Below are positions 52,784 through 62,300 of a DNA stretch of 64,000 nt, in pieces. This stretch comes from Bacteroidales bacterium (lineage in GTDB: Bacteria; Bacteroidota; Bacteroidia; Bacteroidales; ML635J-15): assembly GCA_003249955.1 (NCBI GenBank), contig QKHS01000042.1:115360-179359 (forward strand), in the 5' to 3' direction. The notes below the pieces were generated by a model. That model did not search any database. It had not been told where the DNA came from and saw only the letters and a list, made by a program, of their open reading frames with translations. Position 1 is the first letter of the stretch. The number at the start of each line of letters is the position of its first letter. A program made the position numbers and the translations under genes.

Positions 52784-52975
52784 TTAAGCTAATTTAACAT
52801 TTACTGCATTTAAACCTTTTCTTCCTTCCTGAAGGTCGAAAGTTACTTCATCATTTTCTTTTACTTTGTCAACGAGACCTGATACATGTACAAAATACTC
52901 TTGTCCGCTGGCGTTGTCTTTAACAAAACCGAAACCTTTAGTTTCATTAAAAAATTTAATTGTTCCTGTGTTCAT
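52784..52975 (-). CDS. cold-shock domain protein
   Basis: 63-residue single-stranded nucleic-acid-binding protein. From ATG 52975 it reads MNTGTIKFFNETKGFGFVKD with RNP1 (KGFGFV) and RNP2 (EYFVHVSGL), ending VNVKLA. A longer frame exists upstream (80 residues) but its extra stretch is not cold-shock-like and includes a -7 box, so I use the shorter start. It probably has its own transcript with a terminator. Confidence 0.93.
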   Translation of the reverse strand: MNTGTIKFFNETKGFGFVKDNASGQEYFVHVSGLVDKVKENDEVTFDLQEGRKGLNAVNVKLA

Positions 52976-53002
52976 AATAATTTTAATAATAAATTGATTT
53001 CG

Positions 53003-53010
53003 CAAATATA
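53003..53010 (-). promoter_or_regulatory. -7 box of the cold-shock gene
   Basis: Minus-strand TATATTTG fits TAnnTTTG, 27 bases ahead of ATG 52975, giving a short leader. No long structured cold-shock 5' UTR is apparent, since the next gene starts nearby. Confidence 0.4.
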
Positions 53011-53056
53011 GGCGATATTTTAACAAAATGATGATTTTTATAAAAAATATTCGTTT

Positions 53057-54004
53057 TTATTGATAATTTTTTGTTATTTCTTGAATTATTTCAGCAAGTG
53101 GTCGGATTTTGCTTATTTTTTCTATTGAAACGCTTGCACACCAAACAGTTTTATAAGTTGCCTTAAATGCTGCTTTTTCAAGTTTATTCATTCCCATAAC
53201 TGTAATAAGAGACTTGGCTGTTTTCTTTAAAAAAGTGTTTTTGTTAATCAGGTATTCCAACAAGTTGGGTTTTGTTCCTATTTTTTTTACATATTCTGTA
53301 TTAATAACAGCAGTAGGAGCACCGGAAAGTTTTCTTGTAAGAACAATATCATTTTTACCGTACTTTATCAGTGCATTTTTGTATTCGTCCGAGACACTGC
53401 ATTCCTCTGATGCAATAAATACGGTTCCTATTGAAGCTCCTGCAGCTCCCAGCGACATTACTTTTTTCAAATCGGCAGCATGGGCTACTCCTCCGGCATT
53501 AATAACCGGAATATGGCAATTTTCTGTAAGGGTTTTCAGCAATTCTTCAGGAGTAAAAACTCCGCTATGGCCTCCCGCCATAGAATTTACTGCAATCAGA
53601 GCATCTGCGCCCAGATCTGCTGTTTTTTTCGCGTATTTTAAATCAACCACATCGCAAAAAACTTTAATTCCCTGTTTATGAGCTTCGCTTATAAGCTCTT
53701 TAGGATTTCCGAGAGAGGAAATTACATAAGCAGGGGCTGCATCCAGAATTTCTGTCAGTTGCTTTTTGTACCGTGTATTTGATTTGTTTGCTATCAGGTT
53801 TATCCCGAATGACTTTGACGAATATTCTTTTATGTCAAGAATTGCTTTTTTCAAATCTCCGTCTCTTCTGTAATTCATCGCGGGAATGGCTCCGGAGATA
53901 CCATTGTCAAGAGCAATCTTAACCATTTGCGGCGTAGTAACCAAAAACATCGGTGCCAGAATTACCGGGAAATCAATATCAAGAATTTTATCTAATGTCT
54001 GCAT
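53057..54004 (-). CDS. nitronate monooxygenase/FabK-like flavoprotein
   Basis: 315-residue FMN enzyme of the 2-nitropropane dioxygenase fold. It begins with DFPVILAPMFLVTTPQMVKIA, then CDVVDLKYAKKTADLGADAL, GHSGVFTPEELL, HIPVINAGGVAHAADLKKVMSLGAAGASIGTVFI (the flavin phosphate site). These fit nitronate monooxygenase or the FabK-type enoyl reductase; the two cannot be told apart from sequence alone. The gene overlaps the GT2 gene by 1 base (TAATG) and is the last of the three-gene run. Confidence 0.85.
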   Translation of the reverse strand: MQTLDKILDIDFPVILAPMFLVTTPQMVKIALDNGISGAIPAMNYRRDGDLKKAILDIKEYSSKSFGINLIANKSNTRYKKQLTEILDAAPAYVISSLGNPKELISEAHKQGIKVFCDVVDLKYAKKTADLGADALIAVNSMAGGHSGVFTPEELLKTLTENCHIPVINAGGVAHAADLKKVMSLGAAGASIGTVFIASEECSVSDEYKNALIKYGKNDIVLTRKLSGAPTAVINTEYVKKIGTKPNLLEYLINKNTFLKKTAKSLITVMGMNKLEKAAFKATYKTVWCASVSIEKISKIRPLAEIIQEITKNYQ

Positions 54005-54762
54005 TAAACTGATTTTTCGGGAGCTTTAAATATATCTGATTTTACAAGTCCCAGTTTATTGAAAAAATAATCCAGAGAAGTAGCAAGAACTCCGAGACCG
54101 TATTTTACGCTACGTTCAAAGTTTATTGATGATGCTTCGTCAAAATACTTCGTGGGACATGTAATTTCAGCTATCTCGAAACCTGCGTAAAATATCTGGG
54201 CAAGCATCTGGTTGTCGAAAACAAAATCGTCGGAATTAGCATTATAATTGATCAATCGGAGTACATCAGAGGAGAATGCCCTGTATCCGGTATGATATTC
54301 GGAAAGTTTCTGACGCATCAGCACATTCTGGGTAAACGTAAGCCCGCGGTTAAAAACATATTTATAAAACGGCATTCCGCCTTTTAATGCTCCGCGACCC
54401 AATATTCTGGAACCCAGAACTACAGGATAAACGTCGTTGGCTATGAGGTAAGCCATAGACTGGATAAGCTTCGGAGTGTACTGATAATCAGGATGTAACA
54501 TTATTACGATATCGGCACCCAGCTCAATTGCATTATTATAACATGTTTTTTGATTCCCGCCGTATCCTTTGTTTACGTCATGTACAAATATGTTTTTAAT
54601 CCCCAGTTCCCGTCCTTTACCGACAGTATTGTCTTTTGAATTATCATCAACAAGGATAACATCGTCAACGATATCAAACGGAATTTCGGAATATGTTTGC
54701 TCCAGTGTTTGCTCTGCATTATATGCAGGTAAAACTATTATCAGTTTTTTACCGTTTATCAT
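54004..54762 (-). CDS. GT2-family glycosyltransferase (dolichol-phosphate-mannose-synthase-like)
   Basis: 252-residue cytosolic or membrane-peripheral glycosyltransferase. The fold begins KLIIVLPAYNAEQTLEQTYSE and has ILVDDNSKDNTVGKGRELG (nucleotide-sugar site) and the acceptor-side motif VIMLHPDYQYTPKLI in place of the usual DADLQ. It resembles DPM1-type polyprenyl-phosphate sugar transferases. The 3' end is 1 base into the monooxygenase gene and the 5' end overlaps the TMTC-like gene by 4 bases (ATGA), so the three genes are coupled. Confidence 0.88.
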   Translation of the reverse strand: MINGKKLIIVLPAYNAEQTLEQTYSEIPFDIVDDVILVDDNSKDNTVGKGRELGIKNIFVHDVNKGYGGNQKTCYNNAIELGADIVIMLHPDYQYTPKLIQSMAYLIANDVYPVVLGSRILGRGALKGGMPFYKYVFNRGLTFTQNVLMRQKLSEYHTGYRAFSSDVLRLINYNANSDDFVFDNQMLAQIFYAGFEIAEITCPTKYFDEASSINFERSVKYGLGVLATSLDYFFNKLGLVKSDIFKAPEKSV

Positions 54763-56924
54763 TGAGCAGATTGTTTTTGTTTTACTTCGTTTGATTTTAA
54801 GATATAGTAATTCGCACTCTTTATGTCTCCCAACTGCTGATAAGTCACGCCTGCATTATAATAAGTCTGTGAATCGTCAGGGTCCAGTTCTATTGCCTTA
54901 AGGAAATTCTTAAGAGCATCTTCAAACTTACCTGACATTCCGTATGCCACACCTAAATCACGATAAAAACCGGCATCTTTCTGAAATTTGCAATTATTCG
55001 CTTTTTCGAGATATACATAAGCAGAATCAATTTTGTTAAGGTATTTCCCGTAAAGTGTTCCCATAAGATGGTACGCTTCTCCGAATTCAGGCTGAACTTC
55101 GGTTATCTCATAACAGGCTCCTATTATTTCTTCCGGAGTGTTTTGTGTGGATTTGGAATTAAGTAATCCAAAAACGTTCTGCAATACAATTCTTGCATTT
55201 CCGTAAGCGATATTATGATATGGTTTGTTTTTAAGAACCAGCGAATAATAATGCAATGCTTTTACTACATCAAAATTATATTCGTAGTATGCATTCCCGA
55301 GTAAATTCAGAGCGTCAACATATTCGGGATAAATTTCCACAGATCTTTCGAGGTATCCGATAGCCCGCAGACACATCTCATCATGAACGGCCTTGTTATT
55401 TTTATTTTCCGGTTTCTGGGCCTCTTCTATCAGTTTCCCTCCTGCGGAACAGTTACTTTTTGCCGAATTAACAGAAACCTCAACGTCTGTGGTAAATAAT
55501 ACGAGATCGCTTTCCCATGCTTTGTTCCTGCTTATTGTTTTTACAGAATACAATCCAAGTATTATCACCATTATTGTTGTAACAAGGTAAGTTGACGACT
55601 GTACATTTTTTATAAACTTTGGAATATAGGTGTAAATAAGCCAGCCAATCAAAATGCAGAACCCGATTGAGGAAATAAACACAAAACGCTCGTTCATAAA
55701 TGTACCGACAGGGAAGAAAATATTTGAAACAACCGACAACGGAAGCAGGTAAAACCAAATTGAATAGGAAAAGACATCTTTCTTTTTAATCATTCCGTAA
55801 GCTGCGTAAACTCCCATTGCAACATAAAGCAGCAAAGGCAGGAATGCTCCAGGGTTACTCCAGTTTATTATTGCTATCTGATTGGGATAATAGTCATATG
55901 TAAGCGGGTGAGGGAAAAATAACAGTTTAACGTACATCCAGAGAGTAAAGAAAATTGTTGCCAGTTTTTCAGATCCTGTAGCATGAATAAACGGATTGTT
56001 CATTATCTCGGTTGCTATTTCTTTTTCGCCACCGCCCATTCCGAGAATACTTCCCCTTATTAAAAGAAAAATTCCGGCAGCCATAAAAAGCGGAATACTT
56101 GCCAAAAGGTTTTTCTTTAAACCGTGTTTTGTAAAATAATATACTGTAACGGGAATAACTGCAAGAAAAGTAATGGCATTTTCTTTTGAGAGCAAGCCCA
56201 GAAACAATGAAACTGATGACAGAATAAGGTTGTACGCTTTTTTGGTGTCGAGATATCTCAAAGTAAACCACAAGGCTCCCAATGACCCCAGCAAAGTCAT
56301 AATTTCATCGCGTCCTTTTATATTTGCTACAGCTTCTGTGTGGATAGGATGTGCGAGAAATAATAAACTGACAATCATAGGAAAGCTAAGATACCACTTT
56401 CGGTCATTATCCGGCGGGAATAGTTTTTTAAGTATCATATACAACAAAACTGTTGTCAGCAGATACAGAATAATGTTTATCAGATGACTGACAAAGGGGT
56501 TTCCTTTATAAATAACTTTTCCGTTCGCATCTTTTATATTTTTACCAAAAAATTCCACTTCGAGCGCAAATGTGGCCAGAGAAAGCGGACGATAACGGCC
56601 TCCGGCGACAAGTTTCTTCTCTTCCTGAATTTGTTCGGCTGTTTTTCCTTTGTAGCTGGTGAGCCAAAATCCTGTAAAAGTATCGTATTTAAAAATATCG
56701 GAAATCCCGGCAGTTCCTTTCTGGGTAAACTGATTATTTGTAACAACTATGGCATCATCGAGTGCGTAGTCGTTATTTAATGTGTTTGCATAAAGAATAA
56801 AAGCGAAAATTGTTAAAACCAACAGTGGTTTCCAGTCAAATGCTGAACCGGGAACTTTTACAGCCTTCTTTTCCTGTGGTTTTACATCACGGATTTGTTG
56901 TTTTTGTGGCTTTGCTTTACTCAT
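54759..56924 (-). CDS. TMTC-like multi-pass membrane protein with TPR repeats
   Basis: 721 residues from ATG 56924, start chosen at MSKAKPQKQQ because the upstream frame lacks coding character and includes a -7 box. An N-terminal hydrophobic block (about 45-450) has roughly ten transmembrane segments, including AHPIHTEAVANIKGRDEIM, NTLNNDYALDDAIVV and FLLIRGSILG, in the style of TMTC/PMT-like O-glycosyl transferases. The C-terminal part (about 500-720) has several TPR units (AIGYLERSVEIYPEYVDALN, FLKAIELDPDDSQTYYNAG). It may transfer a lipid-linked sugar to exported proteins; the adjacent DPM-like GT2 would make the donor. Confidence 0.75.
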   Translation of the reverse strand: MSKAKPQKQQIRDVKPQEKKAVKVPGSAFDWKPLLVLTIFAFILYANTLNNDYALDDAIVVTNNQFTQKGTAGISDIFKYDTFTGFWLTSYKGKTAEQIQEEKKLVAGGRYRPLSLATFALEVEFFGKNIKDANGKVIYKGNPFVSHLINIILYLLTTVLLYMILKKLFPPDNDRKWYLSFPMIVSLLFLAHPIHTEAVANIKGRDEIMTLLGSLGALWFTLRYLDTKKAYNLILSSVSLFLGLLSKENAITFLAVIPVTVYYFTKHGLKKNLLASIPLFMAAGIFLLIRGSILGMGGGEKEIATEIMNNPFIHATGSEKLATIFFTLWMYVKLLFFPHPLTYDYYPNQIAIINWSNPGAFLPLLLYVAMGVYAAYGMIKKKDVFSYSIWFYLLPLSVVSNIFFPVGTFMNERFVFISSIGFCILIGWLIYTYIPKFIKNVQSSTYLVTTIMVIILGLYSVKTISRNKAWESDLVLFTTDVEVSVNSAKSNCSAGGKLIEEAQKPENKNNKAVHDEMCLRAIGYLERSVEIYPEYVDALNLLGNAYYEYNFDVVKALHYYSLVLKNKPYHNIAYGNARIVLQNVFGLLNSKSTQNTPEEIIGACYEITEVQPEFGEAYHLMGTLYGKYLNKIDSAYVYLEKANNCKFQKDAGFYRDLGVAYGMSGKFEDALKNFLKAIELDPDDSQTYYNAGVTYQQLGDIKSANYYILKSNEVKQKQSAQ

Positions 56925-56941
56925 TTTTTTAAGGATTTTGC

Positions 56942-56949
56942 CAAAAATA
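56942..56949 (-). promoter_or_regulatory. -7 box of the TMTC/GT2/monooxygenase operon
   Basis: Minus-strand TATTTTTG fits TAnnTTTG, 17 bases ahead of ATG 56924. No -33 element recognised. Confidence 0.4.
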
Positions 56950-56999
56950 CAAAAAATTATGGATTGATATATTACAGACACGGAAAACTTGATAATAGA

Positions 57000-57460
57000 T
57001 TAAAATTACTGCAGAGACACAGGCTAAAAGTACTTTGCCAGACTTTGCCATGAAAGCACAAAGACACAAAGAAAAATAATTCACCTTTAGTGTTTTGGTG
57101 GCGATAAGAAAAGTAGCCACGAAGGCACTAAGGCACGAAAGCACTAAGGCACTAAAAAAAGGAAACTCATTTTGTGTTTTTGTGTTTTAGCTTCGCTGAG
57201 GGCTAAAGCCGTTGGTGTTTTAGTAGCAACATAAAAAAGATAATAGAAATAAAATTAATAGCCACAAAAGCACGAAAGCACAAAGAAGAAAATGAAAAAC
57301 AAATAATAAATTACAGTGCCTTCGGCTACGCTCAGTCACCTGATTATCCGTTGACTGAGCGTAGCCGAAGGCAACAGTTGGAAACAAAATTTAACAGCCA
57401 CGAAGGCACTAAGGCACGAAAAAAGGAAATCCCTTTAGTGTTTTAGTGGCAATATAATGT
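57000..57460. repeat. repeat-rich intergenic region with direct repeats
   Basis: No gene. An identical 26-base sequence occurs at 57115-57140 and 57396-57421, built of shorter units of the form GAAGGCACTAAGGCAC. Related inverse-oriented pieces (CTTTAGTGTTTT and variants) occur at about 57075-57090 and 57431-57446. It resembles dispersed Bacteroidota intergenic repeats; no transposase is nearby. Confidence 0.6.
57317..57373. repeat. 22-bp perfect inverted repeat (REP-like hairpin)
   Basis: Arms 57317-57338 and 57352-57373 are perfectly complementary around a 13-base loop; the core is TTCGGCTACGCTCAGTCA, a sequence style found as palindromic intergenic repeats across many bacteria. It lies between the direct repeats. 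It lacks a T tail on either strand, so it is not a classical terminator, but it is close to the aspS 3' end. Confidence 0.7.
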
Positions 57461-57467
57461 CTTTTAC

Positions 57468-59216
57468 TTACTTCAGCTTTATTCCAAGTTCATCCAACTG
57501 CGCCTGCGAGATAACCGAAGGGCTGTTTGCCATAACGTCTCTGCCGGAGTTATTTTTCGGGAATGCAATATAATCTCTTATAGAGTCAACACCACCGAAC
57601 ATTGAACAAAGTCTGTCGAATCCGAAAGCGATACCTCCGTGAGGCGGAGCTCCGAATTTAAAGGCATTCATCAAAAATCCGAACTGTGCTTCGGCCTCTT
57701 CTTTTGTAAAACCGAGATTTTTAAACATTAATGCCTGCAGGTCTTTATCGAATATACGGATAGAACCTCCCCCGATTTCGACGCCGTTAATAACCAAATC
57801 GTATGCTTTTGCACGAATCTTTCCCGGATCTGTTTCAAACAACTTCACATCCTCTTCAAAAGGAGATGTAAACGGATGGTGTTTTGCGTGATATCTGCCT
57901 GATTCTGCGTCATACTCCAACAATGGGAACTCAACTACCCAAAGCGGCGCAAAAGTATCTCTGGGCCTTAACCCGAGTTCATTGCCAAGTCTTAATCTTA
58001 GTTCACTAAGCCCATGCAGTGTTCTTTCTTTTTCACCGGCAAGAATAAGAATCATATCACCGGCTTTGGCATCCATTTTTGCAGCAATGGTTTTCCAGTC
58101 TTCTTCAGTATAAAATTTATCAACCGAAGATTTAAAACTTCCGTCTGCATTGTATTTGCAATAAACAAGTCCCTTTGCTCCTATCTGAGGAATCTTTACA
58201 AATTCTGTAAGCTCTTCAATTTGCTTACGGGTATATTCGCTGCCGTTTGGAAGACAAATACCACCGATATATTCAGCAGAATCAAAAACAACAAAATCTT
58301 TTCCTTTTACATTTTCGCTGATATCTGTAATTGTCATTCCGAAGCGGATATCAGGTTTATCGTTACCGTATTTTTCCATTGCTTCTACATATGGCATACG
58401 TGGAAAATCATAGTCTATTTCAACTTCTTTTACGGTTTTGAAAAGATATTTTGTAAGTCCTTCAAAAATATTAAGTATGTCTTCCTGCTCAACAAAAGAC
58501 AATTCACAGTCAATCTGGGTAAACTCAGGTTGACGGTCGGCACGCAAATCTTCATCACGGAAGCATTTTACAATCTGGAAATATCTGTCCATTCCGGCAA
58601 CCATCAGCAATTGTTTAAACTGCTGCGGAGACTGTGGCAAAGCGTAAAATTCGCCCGGATTCATTCTTGAAGGGACGATAAAATCACGTGCTCCTTCCGG
58701 AGTCGATTTAATAAGAACTGGCGTTTCCACTTCAACAAAGTCCTGTGCATCAAGATATTTACGTATTTCCTGTGCCATTCGATGACGTAACATCAATGCA
58801 TTTTTTACAGGATTACGGCGAATATCGAGATAACGGTATTTCATACGCAATTCATCGCCACCATCAGTATTGTCAATAATTGTAAACGGAGGAGTTTCCG
58901 ACTCACTCAGAATCTTAAGGTCTTCTATTTTTATTTCGATGTCTCCTGTAGGGATCTTATCGTTTTTACTATATCTTTCTATTACTTCTCCACTAACCTG
59001 AACAACGAATTCGCGCCCTACACTGTCGATTTTTGCTACAATTTCGGCACTGGTATTAACTGATTCGGCAGCAAGCTGTGTAATTCCGTACCTGTCACGC
59101 AAATCAATCCAAATCATTCCGCCTTTATCGCGTTTAAGCTGTACCCACCCGCATAATGTAACTTTTTGTCCGATATTTTCTTTGCGTAATTCGCCGCAAG
59201 TATGTGTTCTGTACAT
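57468..59216 (-). CDS. aspS: aspartyl-tRNA synthetase
   Basis: Charges tRNA-Asp; class II synthetase of 582 residues, cytosolic dimer. An N-terminal OB-fold ([26 protein letters not shown]) binds the anticodon, then class II motif 1 region ([25 protein letters not shown]), motif 2 ([20 protein letters not shown]), the bacterial insertion (about 290-420) and motif 3 ([16 protein letters not shown]). It has normal bacterial length. A -7 box lies just upstream. The repeat-rich region follows it on the 3' side. Confidence 0.97.
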   Translation of the reverse strand: MYRTHTCGELRKENIGQKVTLCGWVQLKRDKGGMIWIDLRDRYGITQLAAESVNTSAEIVAKIDSVGREFVVQVSGEVIERYSKNDKIPTGDIEIKIEDLKILSESETPPFTIIDNTDGGDELRMKYRYLDIRRNPVKNALMLRHRMAQEIRKYLDAQDFVEVETPVLIKSTPEGARDFIVPSRMNPGEFYALPQSPQQFKQLLMVAGMDRYFQIVKCFRDEDLRADRQPEFTQIDCELSFVEQEDILNIFEGLTKYLFKTVKEVEIDYDFPRMPYVEAMEKYGNDKPDIRFGMTITDISENVKGKDFVVFDSAEYIGGICLPNGSEYTRKQIEELTEFVKIPQIGAKGLVYCKYNADGSFKSSVDKFYTEEDWKTIAAKMDAKAGDMILILAGEKERTLHGLSELRLRLGNELGLRPRDTFAPLWVVEFPLLEYDAESGRYHAKHHPFTSPFEEDVKLFETDPGKIRAKAYDLVINGVEIGGGSIRIFDKDLQALMFKNLGFTKEEAEAQFGFLMNAFKFGAPPHGGIAFGFDRLCSMFGGVDSIRDYIAFPKNNSGRDVMANSPSVISQAQLDELGIKLK

Positions 59217-59244
59217 AAAAATATGTGTTTAAAATTTAACGGTG

Positions 59245-59252
59245 CAAACTTA
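59245..59252 (-). promoter_or_regulatory. -7 box of aspS
   Basis: Minus-strand TAAGTTTG fits TAnnTTTG, 28 bases ahead of the start at 59216. No -33 element recognised. Confidence 0.4.
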
Positions 59253-59269
59253 ATAAATTTGTGTCAAAA

Positions 59270-59295
59270 AAAACCACACAAAATTGTATGGTTTT
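59270..59295 (-). terminator. terminator of the T9SS cargo gene
   Basis: Near-perfect 11-bp stem (AAAACCACACA with TGTATGGTTTT, one mismatch) with a 4-base loop, followed by a T run on the minus strand, about 40 bases beyond the stop at 59338. Confidence 0.7.
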
Positions 59296-59337
59296 TCAAG
59301 ATAATATTGATTACTCAATGAATTCGCCGTGCTGTTA

Positions 59338-62300
59338 TTATTGCAACACTATTCTTGTTGTATATCCCTTGCCGTTTGTCTGAACTGTAACAAAATATAC
59401 ACCCGCAGGATTCACTGACAGGTCAATGCTTTCGCCTGACAGAAATTCAGATTTTTCAAAAACAAGTTTTCCGGTTATATCTGTAATTCTGATATGGTCA
59501 GCTTTATTGCCGGCAAAGTCAAAATTGACAATTCCTTTTGTCGGGTTAGGATAAAATGACATGGCATTTATATTTACATCATCAACTTCTACAGGCCATA
59601 ACACATTTATATACACAGTTTTATATGCAACATTGTAATTTAAATCATCTGACGGAGTAAAGGTTACATTTAATTCCTGATTGTTTCCGTCAGAAAGCAA
59701 CGTGCCTGCCGGAGGATTATACTCATACGTACCGGCTATACCTGCAAATGCATTTAATTGTGTGCTGCTTAAAAGTGTTCCGTAATAAATATCGGCAGGA
59801 TTTTCCCAGTCAATTACAGGTGTTGCTTTAATGATTTCAAAATCGTTACTTACAAAAATCAGATTATAGTTTTCACCTAATTGCAATGTTCCCTGTTGAA
59901 TTGCGTACGAACCTGCATTTTCTCCTGCATCTCTTGTAAGTACTCCGGTGAAACTATCTCCCGGCTCTAATGTCCCGGTGTATGTGTAAGTAAATTCAGG
60001 ATCAGCCTCTCCATATATTTTTGACTGATTCGGATCAACAATTACAGTAATCGGAATCTCTTCAATCTCAAAATCAGCACCAACAAAGCTAAGTTCGTAA
60101 TTTGAATTTAAAGCCAGATCACCCTGCAGTATTTCATAAAGCCCTACATCTTCGCCCTGTTCACGTGTAAGTGCTCCTGTAAAATTGTCCCCATAAACCA
60201 GGTCAGGACTTACAGAATAAGTAAAAACAGGATCGTCCTGTCCGAAAATTTTCGATTGATCCGGATCTGCAGTTACAACAACAGGTTTTAACGTAATCTC
60301 AAAATTATCGCTATTAAATATTATTTCATAATTTGAACCTAAAGACAATGTCCCCTGCTGAATAGCATATATTCCGACATCCTCTCCTTCAATTCTTGAC
60401 AACTCCCCGTAAAAGTCATCTCCACTCAATATATTTCCTGTATAATGATAAGTGTAAACCGGATCTGTATCTCCATATACCTTTGTCTGGTTGGCATCGG
60501 CAATAACGGTTACCGGGACTGCTATTATTTCAAAACTATTTGTGAGACATGTTAAAGAATAATTCGAACTCAATGTTAATGTTCCCTGATGTATTGTATA
60601 AAATCCTACATTTTCACCAACATACCGATAAAGAGACCCGGAAAAATAATCATCTCCAACCAGAGATCCTTCAGTTACAGAATACGTGAAAAATGCAGGA
60701 TCATCATCTCCGTAAATTTTATACTGACCGTCATCAGGTGTTACTGTTACCGGCCTTTTTGTTATTTCAAAATCGTCTGAAATAAAACTAAGATTATAGT
60801 TTGAATTTAAAGCAAGACTCCCCTGAGTAACAGGATAATGACCAAAATTCTCACCTCCGGCCCTGACAAGAGCTCCGGTAAAACTGTCTCCGCCGGCTAA
60901 AGTCCCGTAGTAACTATACGAGAATGTCGCCGGATCGTCTTCACCATATACTTTAGTTTGGTTCGGGTCAACAATTACTACAATCGATGTTACTTTAATT
61001 TCAAAATAAGCAAGAGTAAAACTAAGATTATAGTTTGGCCCTGCAGTTAAAGTTCCCGGCTGAATCTGATAAAATCCGACAGCTTCGCCTTCTACTCTGC
61101 CCAGAGCACCGCTAAAACTGTCACCGGATACCAATATTCCGGTTATCCAATAAATAAAATCCGGATCTGCTTGTCCGTAAGATTTATATTGGTTCGCGTA
61201 AACAACAACAGTTATGTCTTGTTGTGTTATTTCAAAATTATCAGGAACAAGATCTATGGTATAATTGTCTCCCAAACTAAGAGTTCCTATAGTTATGGTA
61301 TAAAAACCGACATCTTCTCCTTCTTCTCTGGCCAAAGTCCCCGAAAAGTTATTACCACCAATAATCGGATCTGTAAAAGTGTAAGAATATGAGTCCGGAT
61401 CGGGTAAGCCATAAGTTTTGGATTGCCCCGGATCTACAGTAACGGTTATTGATTTTGGCGTGATTTCAAAATAATCTCCTACAAAAGTTATTAAATAATT
61501 TGGACTTATTGCAAGAGTTCCCTGTTGAATTTCATAAAGCCCGACATTCTCTCCGGCCTCTCTGGTTAATGCTCCTGTAAAATCATCTGTCCAGACTAAA
61601 TTTCCGTCAGTTACCGAATAAACATATGATGCAGGGTCGGGAGTCCAGTAGATCTTTGTTTGTCCTGCACCGGCAGTAACAGTAATTGGTCTTGGATTTA
61701 TGGTTAAGTCTTCAGGATTATAAATAATTGTATAATTGTCTCCCAAAGTAAGTGTCCCTTGCTGAATCTGATAAGAGTTGTTCGCATCTTCTCCGGTAAT
61801 TCTGGTCAATGATCCGCTAAAGCTATCATCAGCTATTAGTGCGGGAGTATAAGAATATGTAAATTCAGGATCAGCATCTCCATATATTTTGGTTTTTGCT
61901 TGGGCATTTACAGTTATTGTCTTTGGGTCAACAACCAGAGTTTTTGCAACCTGAGGTGCAACATCCCATAAAATATCCCCTGGTTGATTTGCCAATATAT
62001 CACATACCCCGGCACTTAAAATAGTTACGGTGGTTCCGTTTATTCCTGAGCAAACGGCAACAGAAGGATCGGAACTTGAAAAAACAACATCCAGCCCTGA
62101 AGTGGCGGATGCAGAAACCTGAAACGGGTCATCACCATATGTATAAACTGAAATATCATCAAAATCAAAAATTGTCTGCGGAATTTTATTCCCGGTAACA
62201 CTTAAGATAAAAACATATGGATTATCGTCATCCACATCGTTTAAAATACTTACCTGAACAGAATAATCTCTCGCAGCATCAGGATTAAAGCTCATGGTAA

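Noticed and set aside
58014-58670. Long open frame (218 codons) opposite aspS
   Set aside because: aspS on the other strand is complete with all class II motifs. The antisense peptide is Phe/Asn/Lys-rich without any domain, typical of a shadow frame.
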